A stretch of DNA of 46,941 nucleotides from Ornithinimicrobium sp. (GTDB taxonomy: Bacteria > Actinomycetota > Actinomycetes > Actinomycetales > Dermatophilaceae). Below the pieces are notes generated by a model. That model had not been told where the DNA came from, did not search any database, and was given only the letters and a program-made list of their open reading frames with translations. This document shows, one piece after another, positions 1-8,187 of this stretch. Position numbers and translations under genes: made by a program. Where the stretch lies: contig NZ_JAUNVI010000018.1 of the NCBI RefSeq assembly GCF_030537745.1, positions 1 to 46,941 of the forward strand. Direction: 5' to 3'. The stretch's first letter is position 1. Every line of letters begins with the position of its first letter.

Positions 1-679
1 CAGAGGCATGAGCAGAGGCATGGGCCGGGCGCCGGTAGTAGGACACGACCGACTGTGCCAGGGACCCGACTCCGACCGGGACGGCGACCAGGTCGGGCGC
101 CCGGCCAAGGGCGTCGTCAACCTCCTCCAGGAGGGTCGCGTAGCCGTCGACGATCCAGCGGGGGACTTCCTCATAACCGGGCCATGCGGTGTCCTGGACG
201 AGCGCGCGGTCGCTTTCGCCGTCGGCATACTGCGCCGCGGTGCGCACCGCAGCGTCATAGTCGCCATCGATGCGCACCACCGCGGCGCCCTCGGACGCGA
301 TCAGTGCGGAGGTGTGCTCCAGCATGACCGCGGGGACGAAGATCGTGGCCCGAACGCCAAAATACCTAGCCAGGTGGGCTACCGCCCGGCCGTGGTTGCC
401 GTCGGTCGCGGTGACTAGGTGCGCTCCCGGCCGCCGCTCGAGGACCTGCTGGCACGCCCAGGAGGCGCCGAGCACCTTGAAGGCGGGCAGCCCCAGACGA
501 GAAGACTCGTCCTTGACGAGCAGGCGGCCGACCCTAAGCTCTGTTGCCAGGGAGGGCAGGTCCACCAGCGGAGTCGGCGCATAGCCGGGCAGCGTGCGGT
601 GGAAGTCTCGCGCTGACTGCCCTGCGCTGCCGGAAGACCATTGACGCGCAGGAGCATTGGCATACCAACTCCTCATCAT
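1..679 (-). CDS. Diaminopropionate ammonia-lyase-like PLP enzyme, 3' end missing
   Basis: The frame is open from ATG at 679 to the window edge, about 226 residues of a protein that should be near 370-400, so the C-terminal half is missing. The N-terminal part shows the fold-type II PLP signature LPAFKVLGAS, with the Schiff-base lysine near residue 68, followed by TATDGNHGRAVA and VQDTAWPGYEEVP. The last two blocks are typical of diaminopropionate ammonia-lyase (YgeX family), which converts 2,3-diaminopropionate to pyruvate and ammonia. Threonine/serine dehydratase is the less likely alternative. A second ATG lies at 676 and either could start the protein. The last visible codons contain an in-frame 12-base repeat giving HASAHAS. 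It is divergent from the HNH gene and about 20 kb from the purine genes. Confidence 0.75.
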   Translation of the reverse strand, partial: MMRSWYANAPARQWSSGSAGQSARDFHRTLPGYAPTPLVDLPSLATELRVGRLLVKDESSRLGLPAFKVLGASWACQQVLERRPGAHLVTATDGNHGRAVAHLARYFGVRATIFVPAVMLEHTSALIASEGAAVVRIDGDYDAAVRTAAQYADGESDRALVQDTAWPGYEEVPRWIVDGYATLLEEVDDALGRAPDLVAVPVGVGSLAQSVVSYYRRPAHASAHAS

Positions 680-810
680 GGGCCGACCGTAGTAGACGCC
701 ACGGACAGTCCTTGGGCACCGCTCCCAGCCCGCAGAGTGTGCGACGTGCTGGTGTGTGCTGTTCTGAGAGTCCTGCGGGTATGTCGGTGGTTGGTGTTTG
801 ACTGGGTCTT

Positions 811-2196
811 ATGAAGGAGTCGAGCAGCCTGGTGGAGCGGCTTGGCCTGGTGGGCCAGTCGGCCCTGGTGGGCGCCGTGACCGCAGCGGCTGCGGACGAG
901 GCGGGGTGGGACCTTGCCGCCGACCGACCGGCAGACGCCGTCATGTCGGCCGGGAAGGCGGTGCTGGCGCGGGTGTCGGACCTGGCCGGGCAGGTGATGG
1001 TCACCGACGTGATAGCCCGGGACCGACTGCCGGTGGCCGATGACGGCGATGTGGCAGCCGGCCTGTTCGGGCTCTCGCAGTCGCTGGGCCGGATGGAGGC
1101 CTTGATGGTGGCCTTCGTGGTCCAGGCCCATGAGCGTCGGGCGTATGCCGAGACTGGTCTGTCGTTGCACGACTGGTTGGCGACCCGGTGCCTCTATCTG
1201 AGCCGCGGGCAGATCGACGACCTGGTGGTGGTCGCGACCAGCATCTCCGTCGGTGGGGTGTTCCCCTCGAAATGGGCGGCGGCCTACGGCCCTCTCGCGG
1301 CCGCGCTGCAGGAGCGGGGCCTGTCGCTGCGAAGGGCTGCGAAGGTGGTGCGGACGGCGGTGAAGGTCCGGCCCGTGTTCGACACGATCGAGGAGTTCAC
1401 GGCGTTCATCGAGTCGCTGGTCGCGGTCGCGCTGCGCGGTGATGTGACCGACCATGACCTGGATCGACTTGCGAAGAAGGTCGTCACGACGGCGCTGCCG
1501 CCCAAGGACAAGGAATGCCGGGAGAAGGCCGCCCGGCTGATGCGCTCGGTGACCGAGGTCGAGCTTGCCGAGGGGGAGGTGGTCAGGTTCACTGTTACGA
1601 CGGACGCGGCCGGCGCTGCGACCATCCGCGCGGTCCTCTCCTCACCGCTGGCCGCGCCGGTGCCGGACCCGATCCTGGGGATGGACGAACGCAGCGCGGG
1701 GCAGCGCCGCCACGATGCTTTGCTCACCGTGATCGGCAGGGGTGTCGCCTCTGCCGAAGGGGTCCCGACCACGGAGAAGGCGAAGGTCGTCATCACGATC
1801 GACTGGGAGGTCCTGCTCGAGCGGGTCAACGGCGCTGGCTTGACCACCACCGGCGAGGTGCTGTCTCCCGCGGCCGTCCGCAGGCTCGCCTGCGGTGCCG
1901 GGATCCTGCCGATGGTGCTCGGCACCGGCTCCGTCCCGCTCGACATGGGCCGGGAGACCCGCCTGGCCACCCCTTCGCAACTCAAAGCACTGTGGGTCCG
2001 GGACGAGGGCTGCAGTTTCCCGGGCTGCACCATTCCGCCCGGCTGGTGCGACGCCCACCACATCCTCTGGTGGGGCCGTGGTGGCCGCACCGATCTGGAC
2101 CAGCTCACCCTCCTGTGCGGACGGCACCACACCATCGTCCACGACAAGGATCTGGCTGCGACCCTCGTCGACGGACACGTCTACTGGCACCTCTAG
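811..2196 (+). CDS. DUF222/13E12-family HNH endonuclease-like protein
   Basis: This is a 461-residue protein with the layout of the actinobacterial 13E12-repeat family: a long helical DUF222 region (about residues 60-340) and a C-terminal HNH module (about 388-450). The HNH part shows CSFPGC, CDAHHILWW, TDLDQL and LLCGRHH, so the zinc-binding cysteines and both histidine blocks are present. The central Asn usual in the family (as in TDLDNL) is Gln here, near residue 431, which could weaken nuclease activity. Members are often multicopy in these genomes and their role is poorly known; they may be relics of selfish elements or DNA-processing enzymes. No inverted repeats or partner genes suggest a complete mobile element. 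The start is the ATG before KESSSLVERL; no strong ribosome-binding site is visible. Confidence 0.85.
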   Translation: MKESSSLVERLGLVGQSALVGAVTAAAADEAGWDLAADRPADAVMSAGKAVLARVSDLAGQVMVTDVIARDRLPVADDGDVAAGLFGLSQSLGRMEALMVAFVVQAHERRAYAETGLSLHDWLATRCLYLSRGQIDDLVVVATSISVGGVFPSKWAAAYGPLAAALQERGLSLRRAAKVVRTAVKVRPVFDTIEEFTAFIESLVAVALRGDVTDHDLDRLAKKVVTTALPPKDKECREKAARLMRSVTEVELAEGEVVRFTVTTDAAGAATIRAVLSSPLAAPVPDPILGMDERSAGQRRHDALLTVIGRGVASAEGVPTTEKAKVVITIDWEVLLERVNGAGLTTTGEVLSPAAVRRLACGAGILPMVLGTGSVPLDMGRETRLATPSQLKALWVRDEGCSFPGCTIPPGWCDAHHILWWGRGGRTDLDQLTLLCGRHHTIVHDKDLAATLVDGHVYWHL

Positions 2197-2252
2197 CGAC
2201 CACGCCCCAGGCCCGGCGCCCCGCGCCGGGTCTGCTGGCCTGCGCCGGTGCC

Positions 2253-2582
2253 TCACATGTCGTGAACGGCGTCCAGCGCGAGCGCTGAGTGCGCGAAGGC
2301 GCCACCGGCCCGCATCTCTGCCGCGACCCAGATCGCTTCCATCAACTGCTCCTTGGATGCCCCGGCTTTCAGGGCTCCCTTAGAGTGTCCCCGGATGCAG
2401 TAGGGGCACTGGGTGGTGTGTGCCACCGCCACCGCGATCAACTGCTTGGTCTTCGCGTCCAGCGAGCCATCGGCAAATACCGCCTTGCTGAACGCGCTGA
2501 AGGCGGCGTGAGTCTCCGGCGCCAGGTCGCGTCGCTCACGCGACATTTCCGGGGTGGCCTGGGGATAGAGGTCGTCAGACAT
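2253..2582 (-). CDS. AhpD-like carboxymuconolactone decarboxylase family protein
   Basis: This 109-residue single-domain protein has the AhpD-type redox motif CPYCIRGH (Cys59, Cys62, His66) in an all-helical CMD fold. Family members act as peroxidase-linked disulfide reductases or as small uncharacterised oxidoreductases; the CxxC plus histidine favours a thiol-redox role over true carboxymuconolactone decarboxylation. The start at 2582 is chosen because GAAGGAG sits about 7 bases upstream and the extra N-terminal frame up to 2657 has no family-like sequence. It is convergent with the HNH gene (57 bases apart) and divergent from the hemolysin III gene across about 205 bases. Confidence 0.85.
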   Translation of the reverse strand: MSDDLYPQATPEMSRERRDLAPETHAAFSAFSKAVFADGSLDAKTKQLIAVAVAHTTQCPYCIRGHSKGALKAGASKEQLMEAIWVAAEMRAGGAFAHSALALDAVHDM

Positions 2583-2787
2583 GAGGTGCTCCTTCGCACT
2601 CGATCGCGAGCCGCGTGGCGGGTCGGGGCGATCAGCTGGCGGCAGCGCTCCTTCCAAGATAGCCCGGCCGAAGCGGCGAGAGGGGTGGGCCTGCGGAGCA
2701 GCCCATCGCTTTTGCCCCGACGCAACTTAGGATGAGTCCCGACCGACGTGCACCGGCGTCGGCCGCCAAGAGCCGTTGGGAAGTGAC

Positions 2788-3465
2788 ATGGACACAGCCA
2801 CCAGGAGCAGGGACGGCAGCATCCACGTCACCGACGAGCGCTTCAACACGGTCTCCCACCTCGTCGGGGCCTGCTTCGCCATCCTTGGCGCCGCGCTACT
2901 CATCGCCCAGGCCAGCGAGCAGAGTGACCCCTGGAAGATCGTCGGGTTGAGCATCTATGGCGCCTCGCTGGTCACCCTCTTCGTCTGCAGCACCCTGCAC
3001 CACGGGCTCGACCGCGGACAGCGGTTCAACGACCTGCTGCGCACGCTCGACTACACCTCGGTCTTCTTCCTGATCGCGGGCACGGTGACACCACTGGTGC
3101 TGGTCTTCTTCCGTGACACCTTCGGGTGGACCGTCCTGGCAGCCGTGTGGGCGATCGCGGTGCTTGGAATTGTGCTGCGCTCGGTATGGCGATCGCTGCC
3201 GAAGTATGTGACGAACGCTTTGTACATCGCGCTGGGATGGATGCCGGTAGCCCTCATCGGCGCAGGTGCCTCGCTGCCGCTGGGCGCCTGGGTGCTGATG
3301 GCCGTCGGTGGCCTGATCTACAGCGTCGGCTTCGTGATCTACGTCATCGAGCGCCCCAACCTCGTGCCGGGAGTGTTCGGCTTCCACGAGCTCTGGCATC
3401 TGCTCGTGATCATCGCGGCGGCGCTGCACTTCGTCCTGATGTACCTCTACGTGCTTCCCGCCTGA
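2788..3465 (+). CDS. Hemolysin III family (TrhA/PAQR) membrane protein
   Basis: The 225-residue protein has about seven hydrophobic segments and the PAQR/hemolysin III landmarks: STLHHG near residue 70 and HELWHLLVIIAAALHF near the C-terminus. The histidines in these blocks form the metal site in this family. Bacterial members (YqfA/TrhA) are linked to membrane energetics and fluidity; true haemolytic activity is doubtful. ATG at 2788 is preferred over an in-frame TTG at 2776 because GGGAAG precedes it. The 3' end overlaps the convergent GNAT gene by about 56 bases. Confidence 0.88.
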   Translation: MDTATRSRDGSIHVTDERFNTVSHLVGACFAILGAALLIAQASEQSDPWKIVGLSIYGASLVTLFVCSTLHHGLDRGQRFNDLLRTLDYTSVFFLIAGTVTPLVLVFFRDTFGWTVLAAVWAIAVLGIVLRSVWRSLPKYVTNALYIALGWMPVALIGAGASLPLGAWVLMAVGGLIYSVGFVIYVIERPNLVPGVFGFHELWHLLVIIAAALHFVLMYLYVLPA

Positions 3466-4069
3466 CCGTCGCGTCTGCGAAGTCGATCCGCAGGACGGCA
3501 CGTCGTGTGGTGGGGCGGGAGACCTCCCTCAGCCCCGCATCTGCAAAGGTCGACACCGTCCCGACGTGCAACTCCTCCTCGAGGGCAGCGCCCGTCACCA
3601 TCGGGTAGGCCTCCACTGCGCGAGCGCCGCGCTCGCGGGCATGGACCACAGCGGCCCGGGCCAAGTGAGCACTGATGCCTTGCTTGCGATGCCCGGCACG
3701 GACGAAGAGGCAGGTGATCGCCCAGACCGAGTCGTCGGCGCGGTCTTCCGCACGCCCCTGCCAGGGCACGGTGAAGACCCGCACCAGCCCCGAGTAGGCA
3801 GAGCGCGGCTCCACCGCGCACCACCCGACGGGTTCGTCGTCGAGATAGGCCACTAGACCACTGGTGCCAGGAGAGTCCGGGTCGGCGCACGCCGTCTGCT
3901 CGCGGAGTCGCGCGGCACGCTCCTCCGCGGGGAAGCTGCCGAAGGACTCACCGCGAGACAACTTGTAGCGCTGGCAGAAGCAACGGCTGCCTGCGCCACG
4001 GGTACCGAAGATCGCGGCCAGGTCGTCACCACTGGCCTCGTTGGCCGGGACGATGCGCAGCCGCGTCAT
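3410..4069 (-). CDS. GNAT-family N-acetyltransferase
   Basis: This is a 219-residue protein with a GNAT core: YLDDEPVGWCAVEPRSAY (strand region), then WAITCLFVRAGHRKQGI, where the R-x-x-x-G part resembles the acetyl-CoA pyrophosphate loop, and AVEAYPM after it. The early FCQRYKLSRGESFGSFP block occurs in an actinobacterial GNAT subgroup of unknown substrate. ATG at 4069 overlaps the TGA of the upstream glycosylase-like gene (ATGA), so the two are translationally coupled and likely co-transcribed. The C-terminus runs about 56 bases into the opposing hemolysin III gene. The substrate cannot be predicted. Confidence 0.85.
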   Translation of the reverse strand: MTRLRIVPANEASGDDLAAIFGTRGAGSRCFCQRYKLSRGESFGSFPAEERAARLREQTACADPDSPGTSGLVAYLDDEPVGWCAVEPRSAYSGLVRVFTVPWQGRAEDRADDSVWAITCLFVRAGHRKQGISAHLARAAVVHARERGARAVEAYPMVTGAALEEELHVGTVSTFADAGLREVSRPTTRRAVLRIDFADATVRREARRGTSGRSAAPPR

Positions 4070-5205
4070 CGCGTGCCGCCCAGATGCGTGGGCAGGATCG
4101 GCTCCAGGCCCAGCCATGCGGCCAGGTCATGGATCTGCTCGAGCACCCGATCTCGGCGCGATGCACTCCATACCCCGTCCTCATGAAGCGCGTCCACCCG
4201 CAACACCCCGGCCTTGGGGTCGGCGGTCGTGTCCAGCTTGCCGCAGAGCGTGTCGCTATCGAGGACGGGCAGCGCGTAGTAGCCCCACTTCCTCTTGGCC
4301 TTCGGCTTGTACATCTCCAGGATGTAGTCGAACTCGAGCAACTCGCGCATCCGAGTCCGGTCGAAGACGAGGCGGTCGATCGGGCAGAGCAGGGCGACGC
4401 GACCGTCCCAGGGTTGCTGGTCCAGATAGGACCCGTGCACGCGCCACGTGCCTTTGACCCCATCCACCACCGCTTCCTCACCGGCGTTGCCCGCGTCCAG
4501 GGACTCGGACGGGCACTGCGGTCCGCGGGGCCGAAGGATCCCCAGCGCTGCCAGGCGCCACTCGTCCTTCACTGTCTGCGCCTCTTCGATCGGGATGGTG
4601 GGCACGTCGGGATAGATGCGTTCCGCCAGGTCCCACAGCCGCTGTCCGCCCTCGCGCCCGGCCACGGCGATCTCGCCACGGGCGCCCATGAAATCAAGGA
4701 GTCGCTGGACGTTCTTCTCGTTGGTCCACCCGCTCGACTGCCACGGCACCTCGGTGTGGTCGGGGATCGCGCCCGTCGGGGCAGGACCCTCCGTCTCCAG
4801 GAGATCAAGGATGGCGCGTCGGGCGCGGTCGTTGGCCTCCACCCAGCGCGCGTTACTGACCTGCCAGGGCAGGGTCTCGCCCTTGCGTCCGGCCGGCGAG
4901 GGCCAGGTCTCCATCTCGGCACGGTAGAGCCCGATGTCCTCGCCGGATCGAATGTGGCCCAGGATCTCGATCAGGGTGCGGTCAGCGAGGTGAGCGTCCA
5001 GGTCGCCCTGGTCGTAGTCGCGCCCAAGCCGTGACCAGAGGACCAGGTGGTGGGCGGGAGCGACGGCCTTGACGGGGTCGATCTGCAGGTGTCCGAGCTC
5101 GCGGACGGTCTCCACTACGTCGCCGGGACGTTCCTTGGTCAGGAGCTGAGCTCTGATGAGGATGCGTCGGGCCTCGCGCCGCGACAGATGGTGCGGGGTG
5201 CTCAT
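4066..5205 (-). CDS. Winged-helix DNA glycosylase-like protein (YcaQ/AlkZ family)
   Basis: This 379-residue protein begins LSRREARRILIRAQLL, with a Q-hydrophobic-D motif (QID, residues 41-43) in LGHLQIDPVKAV. This belongs to the YcaQ/AlkZ-like HTH_42 family, glycosylases that excise bulky or crosslinked alkylated bases. The QxD form matches the E. coli YcaQ-type subfamily rather than the QxQ self-resistance enzymes found in antibiotic clusters. The rest shows the tandem winged-helix regions and a C-terminal beta domain. It is the first gene of a two-gene operon with the GNAT protein, joined by an ATGA overlap. Nearby genes give no sign of a genotoxin cluster, so a general repair role is the safer inference. 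Confidence 0.85.
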   Translation of the reverse strand: MSTPHHLSRREARRILIRAQLLTKERPGDVVETVRELGHLQIDPVKAVAPAHHLVLWSRLGRDYDQGDLDAHLADRTLIEILGHIRSGEDIGLYRAEMETWPSPAGRKGETLPWQVSNARWVEANDRARRAILDLLETEGPAPTGAIPDHTEVPWQSSGWTNEKNVQRLLDFMGARGEIAVAGREGGQRLWDLAERIYPDVPTIPIEEAQTVKDEWRLAALGILRPRGPQCPSESLDAGNAGEEAVVDGVKGTWRVHGSYLDQQPWDGRVALLCPIDRLVFDRTRMRELLEFDYILEMYKPKAKRKWGYYALPVLDSDTLCGKLDTTADPKAGVLRVDALHEDGVWSASRRDRVLEQIHDLAAWLGLEPILPTHLGGTR

Positions 5206-5351
5206 CGCGCCAGACTAGATCTGCTCGCGGACAGTTGTCGTCCGCACCGTTGACCAGCAGCGTCCCTGTCTCCGGCAGGGTGCCTCTCGTCGGCCGTCTC
5301 CAGCGCCAATCAGTTGGACGCCGCGCTAGCCACTCTCGTAGCGTCACGAGC

Positions 5352-6095
5352 GTGCCCGCCAACGAGTTCGATCATCCGTTGATCGCCGCTGCTTATGACA
5401 TCGTGGATGGAACTCGTGACGACCTCGATATCTACGTGCAACTCGCAGCCGATCTGGGCGCCGGCGCAGTGCTCGACGTCGGCTGTGGGACAGGCACTCT
5501 GGCCATCCGGTTGGCCGAGGAGGGGTATGCGGTGACCGCCGTCGACCCGGCTGGCGCCATGCTTGACATCGCCCTCAGCAAGCCTGGCGCGCAAGGCGTG
5601 CGATGGGTCCATGGCACGGTCGATGACGTCGCCGGGCTGGCGAGCGCGCCCGGATTGCCCGCAGACCTGGCCGTCATGACCGGCAACGTCGCGCAGGTCT
5701 TCCTGACCGAGGAGGCCTGGCTCGCCACCCTGCGCACCATCCACGACAACCTTGCTCCCCGGGGCCACGTGGTCTTCGAGACCCGGATCCCGCAGCGGCG
5801 CGCGTGGGAGGACTGGGCGGCGGCGCCCGGCCCGATGAGCTACGTCGTCCCCGGCGTCGGCGAAGTGAGCGACACCTTCGAAGTTCGCAGCGTGGACCTG
5901 CCCTATGTGACGTTTTGCTCGGTCAGTCGACTCCCGGACGGGACCACCGTGAAAGCGGAGTCGACGTTGATCTTCCGACCCCTTTCCGAGCTGAAGCGCG
6001 CCCTGGGGACGGTCGGCTTCACCATCGTGGATGTGCGCGACGCCCCGGATCGGCCAGGACGGGAGTGGGTCGTCATCGCGCGGCGCGGGGCCTGA
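5352..6095 (+). CDS. Class I SAM-dependent methyltransferase
   Basis: The 247-residue protein carries VLDVGCGTGTLAIRLAEEG (motif I), then AVDPAGAMLDIA (acidic motif II) and a C-terminal beta region typical of small-molecule methyltransferases. GTG at 5352 is favoured because a TAGCGT -10-like hexamer (5339-5344) ends 7 bases upstream with a TTGGAC-like -35 at 5314-5319, giving a leaderless mRNA. The in-frame extension back to 5235 does not look like protein. The substrate is unknown. It is divergent from the YcaQ-type gene and ends 27 bases before the convergent VOC gene. Confidence 0.82.
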   Translation: MPANEFDHPLIAAAYDIVDGTRDDLDIYVQLAADLGAGAVLDVGCGTGTLAIRLAEEGYAVTAVDPAGAMLDIALSKPGAQGVRWVHGTVDDVAGLASAPGLPADLAVMTGNVAQVFLTEEAWLATLRTIHDNLAPRGHVVFETRIPQRRAWEDWAAAPGPMSYVVPGVGEVSDTFEVRSVDLPYVTFCSVSRLPDGTTVKAESTLIFRPLSELKRALGTVGFTIVDVRDAPDRPGREWVVIARRGA

Positions 6096-6122
6096 TGCGC
6101 TGGTCGTGACGGGGGTGGCGTC

Positions 6123-6542
6123 TCAGCAGTGGTAGGCGGTGACGTGCCGCGGCTCGTAGAGCAGGATGTCGTCGGCCCCCGGCACCTTGAGCATGACGCC
6201 CAGGCCGAAGCCCATGTCTTCCTTCTGGGTCGCAAACTCGGCGCCGCGGTTGGTGAGTTCGGTCACGGTCGCCTCGAGGTCGTCACACATCAGGGTGAAC
6301 TGGTGGCGACGCTCACCCTTCCACTCGCCGCTGATGGTGGGGTGGACGCCCAACTCGCTGGGCCCGGTGCCGAAGATGAGCCAGTCGGCGGGGTCCTGCG
6401 AGCCGGAGCCTTCTCCGTGTGGCTCCCCGTGGTCGCCATCGCCGGGCTCGGAGACGAACGGAAAGTGGAGCACGTCCTTGAAAAAGGCGCGCGTGGCGGC
6501 GGCGTCGTCGGAGTAGATCAACGTGTGCACCGAGGTGATCAT
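6123..6542 (-). CDS. VOC superfamily (glyoxalase/bleomycin-resistance-like) protein
   Basis: This is a 139-residue protein with one vicinal-oxygen-chelate module pair: an N-terminal half starting MITSVHTLIYSDDAAATRAF and a second half with HQFTLMCDDLEATVTELTNRG, ending in ILLYEPRH. This pattern fits glyoxalase-like domain proteins that bind a metal and a small ligand; the exact reaction cannot be told from sequence. No strong Shine-Dalgarno is seen before the ATG. It is divergent from the M50-like gene across 46 bases, in which both promoters must lie. Confidence 0.82.
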   Translation of the reverse strand: MITSVHTLIYSDDAAATRAFFKDVLHFPFVSEPGDGDHGEPHGEGSGSQDPADWLIFGTGPSELGVHPTISGEWKGERRHQFTLMCDDLEATVTELTNRGAEFATQKEDMGFGLGVMLKVPGADDILLYEPRHVTAYHC

Positions 6543-6588
6543 GGCGTCAACCTAGCGCGGGCACAGGTCGACCTGCTATCTGTGGCGG

Positions 6589-7317
6589 GTGCTCAGCGAC
6601 CTGTGGGACCGCGCCACGTCCACCGCGGTGCCGCTGTCGTGGCAGGTCAGCCTGTTCCTGGGCGCATTAGCTGTGGTGGTGACGTGGAGTCCGGTGGGCT
6701 ATCGCGTGGTCCGGCATCTGGTCACCCTGCTCCATGAGGCTGGCCACGCGCTCGTCGCGGCGGCGGTGGGGCGCCGCCTGTCCAGCATCCGGCTGCACGC
6801 GGACACCTCCGGGGTGACGCTCTCTCGCGGGCGTCCGCGGGGCCCAGGCATGGTCGCGATGGTCGCGGCGGGTTATCCGGCGCCCGCGCTAGCCGGTCTG
6901 GGTGGGGCCTTCCTGCTGGGGGCCGGGTATGCCGCGGGGCTCCTCTGGGCGCTCGTCCTCACCTGCGCGGTCCTGCTGCTTCTGGTCCGCAACCTCTACG
7001 GGTTGTGGGTGGTCGCGGTCACCGGTGCGCTGGTGGCGTGGCTCTCCTGGGCGGCTTCTCCGCCCGTGGTGACGGGGGCTGCCTACCTGGTCGCCTGGTC
7101 CTTGCTCCTGGCCGCCCCGCGGTCAGTGGTCGAGCTGCAGCGGCAGCGGCGGCGACCGCGACAACCGCGAGGACGCGCGGGCAGTGGCGGTGCCAGCGAC
7201 GCCGACCAGCTCGCCCAGCTCACCGGCCTTCCGGCACTGGTGTGGGTCGGGTTCTTCTGGCTGGTGTGCGCCGCTGCGCTGGCCGTCGGCGGGATGCTGC
7301 TGCTGCGCAACGCATGA
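6589..7317 (+). CDS. M50-like membrane metallopeptidase (M50B type)
   Basis: This 242-residue multi-span membrane protein has the zinc-protease motif HEAGH (His49, Glu50, His53) in LLHEAGHALVAAAVG, followed by GVTLSRG and AAGYPAPALAG. This block order matches the M50B group of site-2-protease relatives. The classical second motif (LDG type) of S2P enzymes is not evident, so activity is likely but not proven. The start is GTG at 6589; a TATCTG hexamer lies close upstream, compatible with a leaderless or near-leaderless transcript. Only 13 bases separate it from the rhomboid protease gene, so two different intramembrane protease families are in one operon. Confidence 0.82.
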   Translation: MLSDLWDRATSTAVPLSWQVSLFLGALAVVVTWSPVGYRVVRHLVTLLHEAGHALVAAAVGRRLSSIRLHADTSGVTLSRGRPRGPGMVAMVAAGYPAPALAGLGGAFLLGAGYAAGLLWALVLTCAVLLLLVRNLYGLWVVAVTGALVAWLSWAASPPVVTGAAYLVAWSLLLAAPRSVVELQRQRRRPRQPRGRAGSGGASDADQLAQLTGLPALVWVGFFWLVCAAALAVGGMLLLRNA

Positions 7318-7330
7318 CAGGGTGAGGTCC

Positions 7331-7957
7331 ATGACTTTCCGGTCCCTGGGTCGACCTGCACCATCAACCACCCGACCCGCACCGCGGCCGAGCCCGACCA
7401 CCTGGTTGCAACGCGTCATACCTGTGTTTCTCCTCGTCGCGCTGATGTGGGTCAGCGAGATCGTCGACCTGTCCACCCCGCTGCGCCTGGATCAGTACGG
7501 CATTCGGCCGCGTGACCCCAGCCATCTCGTCGGGATCGTGCTCAGTCCCTTCTTGCACCTCGGCTTCGGGCACCTGCTGGCCAACTCGATCTCGCTGCTC
7601 GCGCTGGGCAGCATGCTCGCGCTGTCGACGCGACACTTGTGGCTGGTCACGGTCGGCGTCATCGTGCTGGGCGGGGCCGGCGTGTGGTTGTTTGCCGGTC
7701 CGAATACCGTGCACATCGGTGCCAGCGGCGTGGTCTATGGCTATGCCGCGTTCCTGGCGGTCTACGGCTTCGTCGCCCGGCGCCTGGGCTCAGCGGCGGT
7801 CGGCCTGCTGGTCATCGTGGTTTACGGGTCGATGGTGTGGGGAGTGCTGCCGCTGCGCGAGGGCGTCTCCTGGCAAGGGCACCTGTTCGGTGCCTTAGCG
7901 GGAGCGGCGCTGGCCGTCGCGTTGGGGCGCAGGGACCGCGCAGCCCGGCGGATCTGA
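7331..7957 (+). CDS. Rhomboid-family intramembrane serine protease
   Basis: The 208-residue protein has six or so membrane spans and the rhomboid catalytic pieces: HLGFGHLLANS (His81 and Asn85), HIGASGVVYG (catalytic Ser132) and WQGHLFGALAGA (catalytic His184). Rhomboids cleave substrate transmembrane segments. ATG at 7331 with GTGAGG just upstream is chosen; frames upstream of it overlap the M50-like gene. The N-terminal 25 residues are proline-rich and cytosolic. The close spacing with the M50-like gene suggests joint expression, perhaps acting on related membrane substrates. Confidence 0.9.
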   Translation: MTFRSLGRPAPSTTRPAPRPSPTTWLQRVIPVFLLVALMWVSEIVDLSTPLRLDQYGIRPRDPSHLVGIVLSPFLHLGFGHLLANSISLLALGSMLALSTRHLWLVTVGVIVLGGAGVWLFAGPNTVHIGASGVVYGYAAFLAVYGFVARRLGSAAVGLLVIVVYGSMVWGVLPLREGVSWQGHLFGALAGAALAVALGRRDRAARRI

Positions 7958-8187
7958 CGGCACCCGGGCATGCAGCGAGCCCCGACGGGGGACGATCGCG
8001 TCGAGGCTCGGCATGTCAATGATAACGAACCTCATCGCCCCTGCCGACCACCACCTGTCGGGGTGTCGGGGACGATCTGGATCTTCCCAGCAGGGCTGCC
8101 TGTGCTTTGCGTAGGCGCATCCCTCTGACGGCGGCGTCTTCGACGGGCCCCTGGCCAAGATCGCCGAGGAGGAGCGTCGCTGACCCG
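7958..8187. other. Intergenic gap between convergent genes, with Fur/Zur-like box and a coding-like tail
   Basis: These 230 bases lie between the 3' ends of the rhomboid and DinB genes. At 8018-8035 there is an imperfect palindrome (AATGATAACGAACCTCAT) resembling Fur/Zur-type boxes of actinobacteria. At 8115-8183 a short plus-strand frame with no start codon reads like a protein tail, ending AKIAEEERR and a TGA stop. No intact gene is recognisable between them. This may be the remains of a deleted metal-regulated gene, but the signal is weak. Confidence 0.3.

Noticed and set aside
1-679. Link between the YgeX-like lyase and the anaerobic YgeX/urate genes of gut bacteria
   Set aside because: The gene is about 20 kb from the purine block with no shared operator and many unrelated genes between; the coincidence is not enough.
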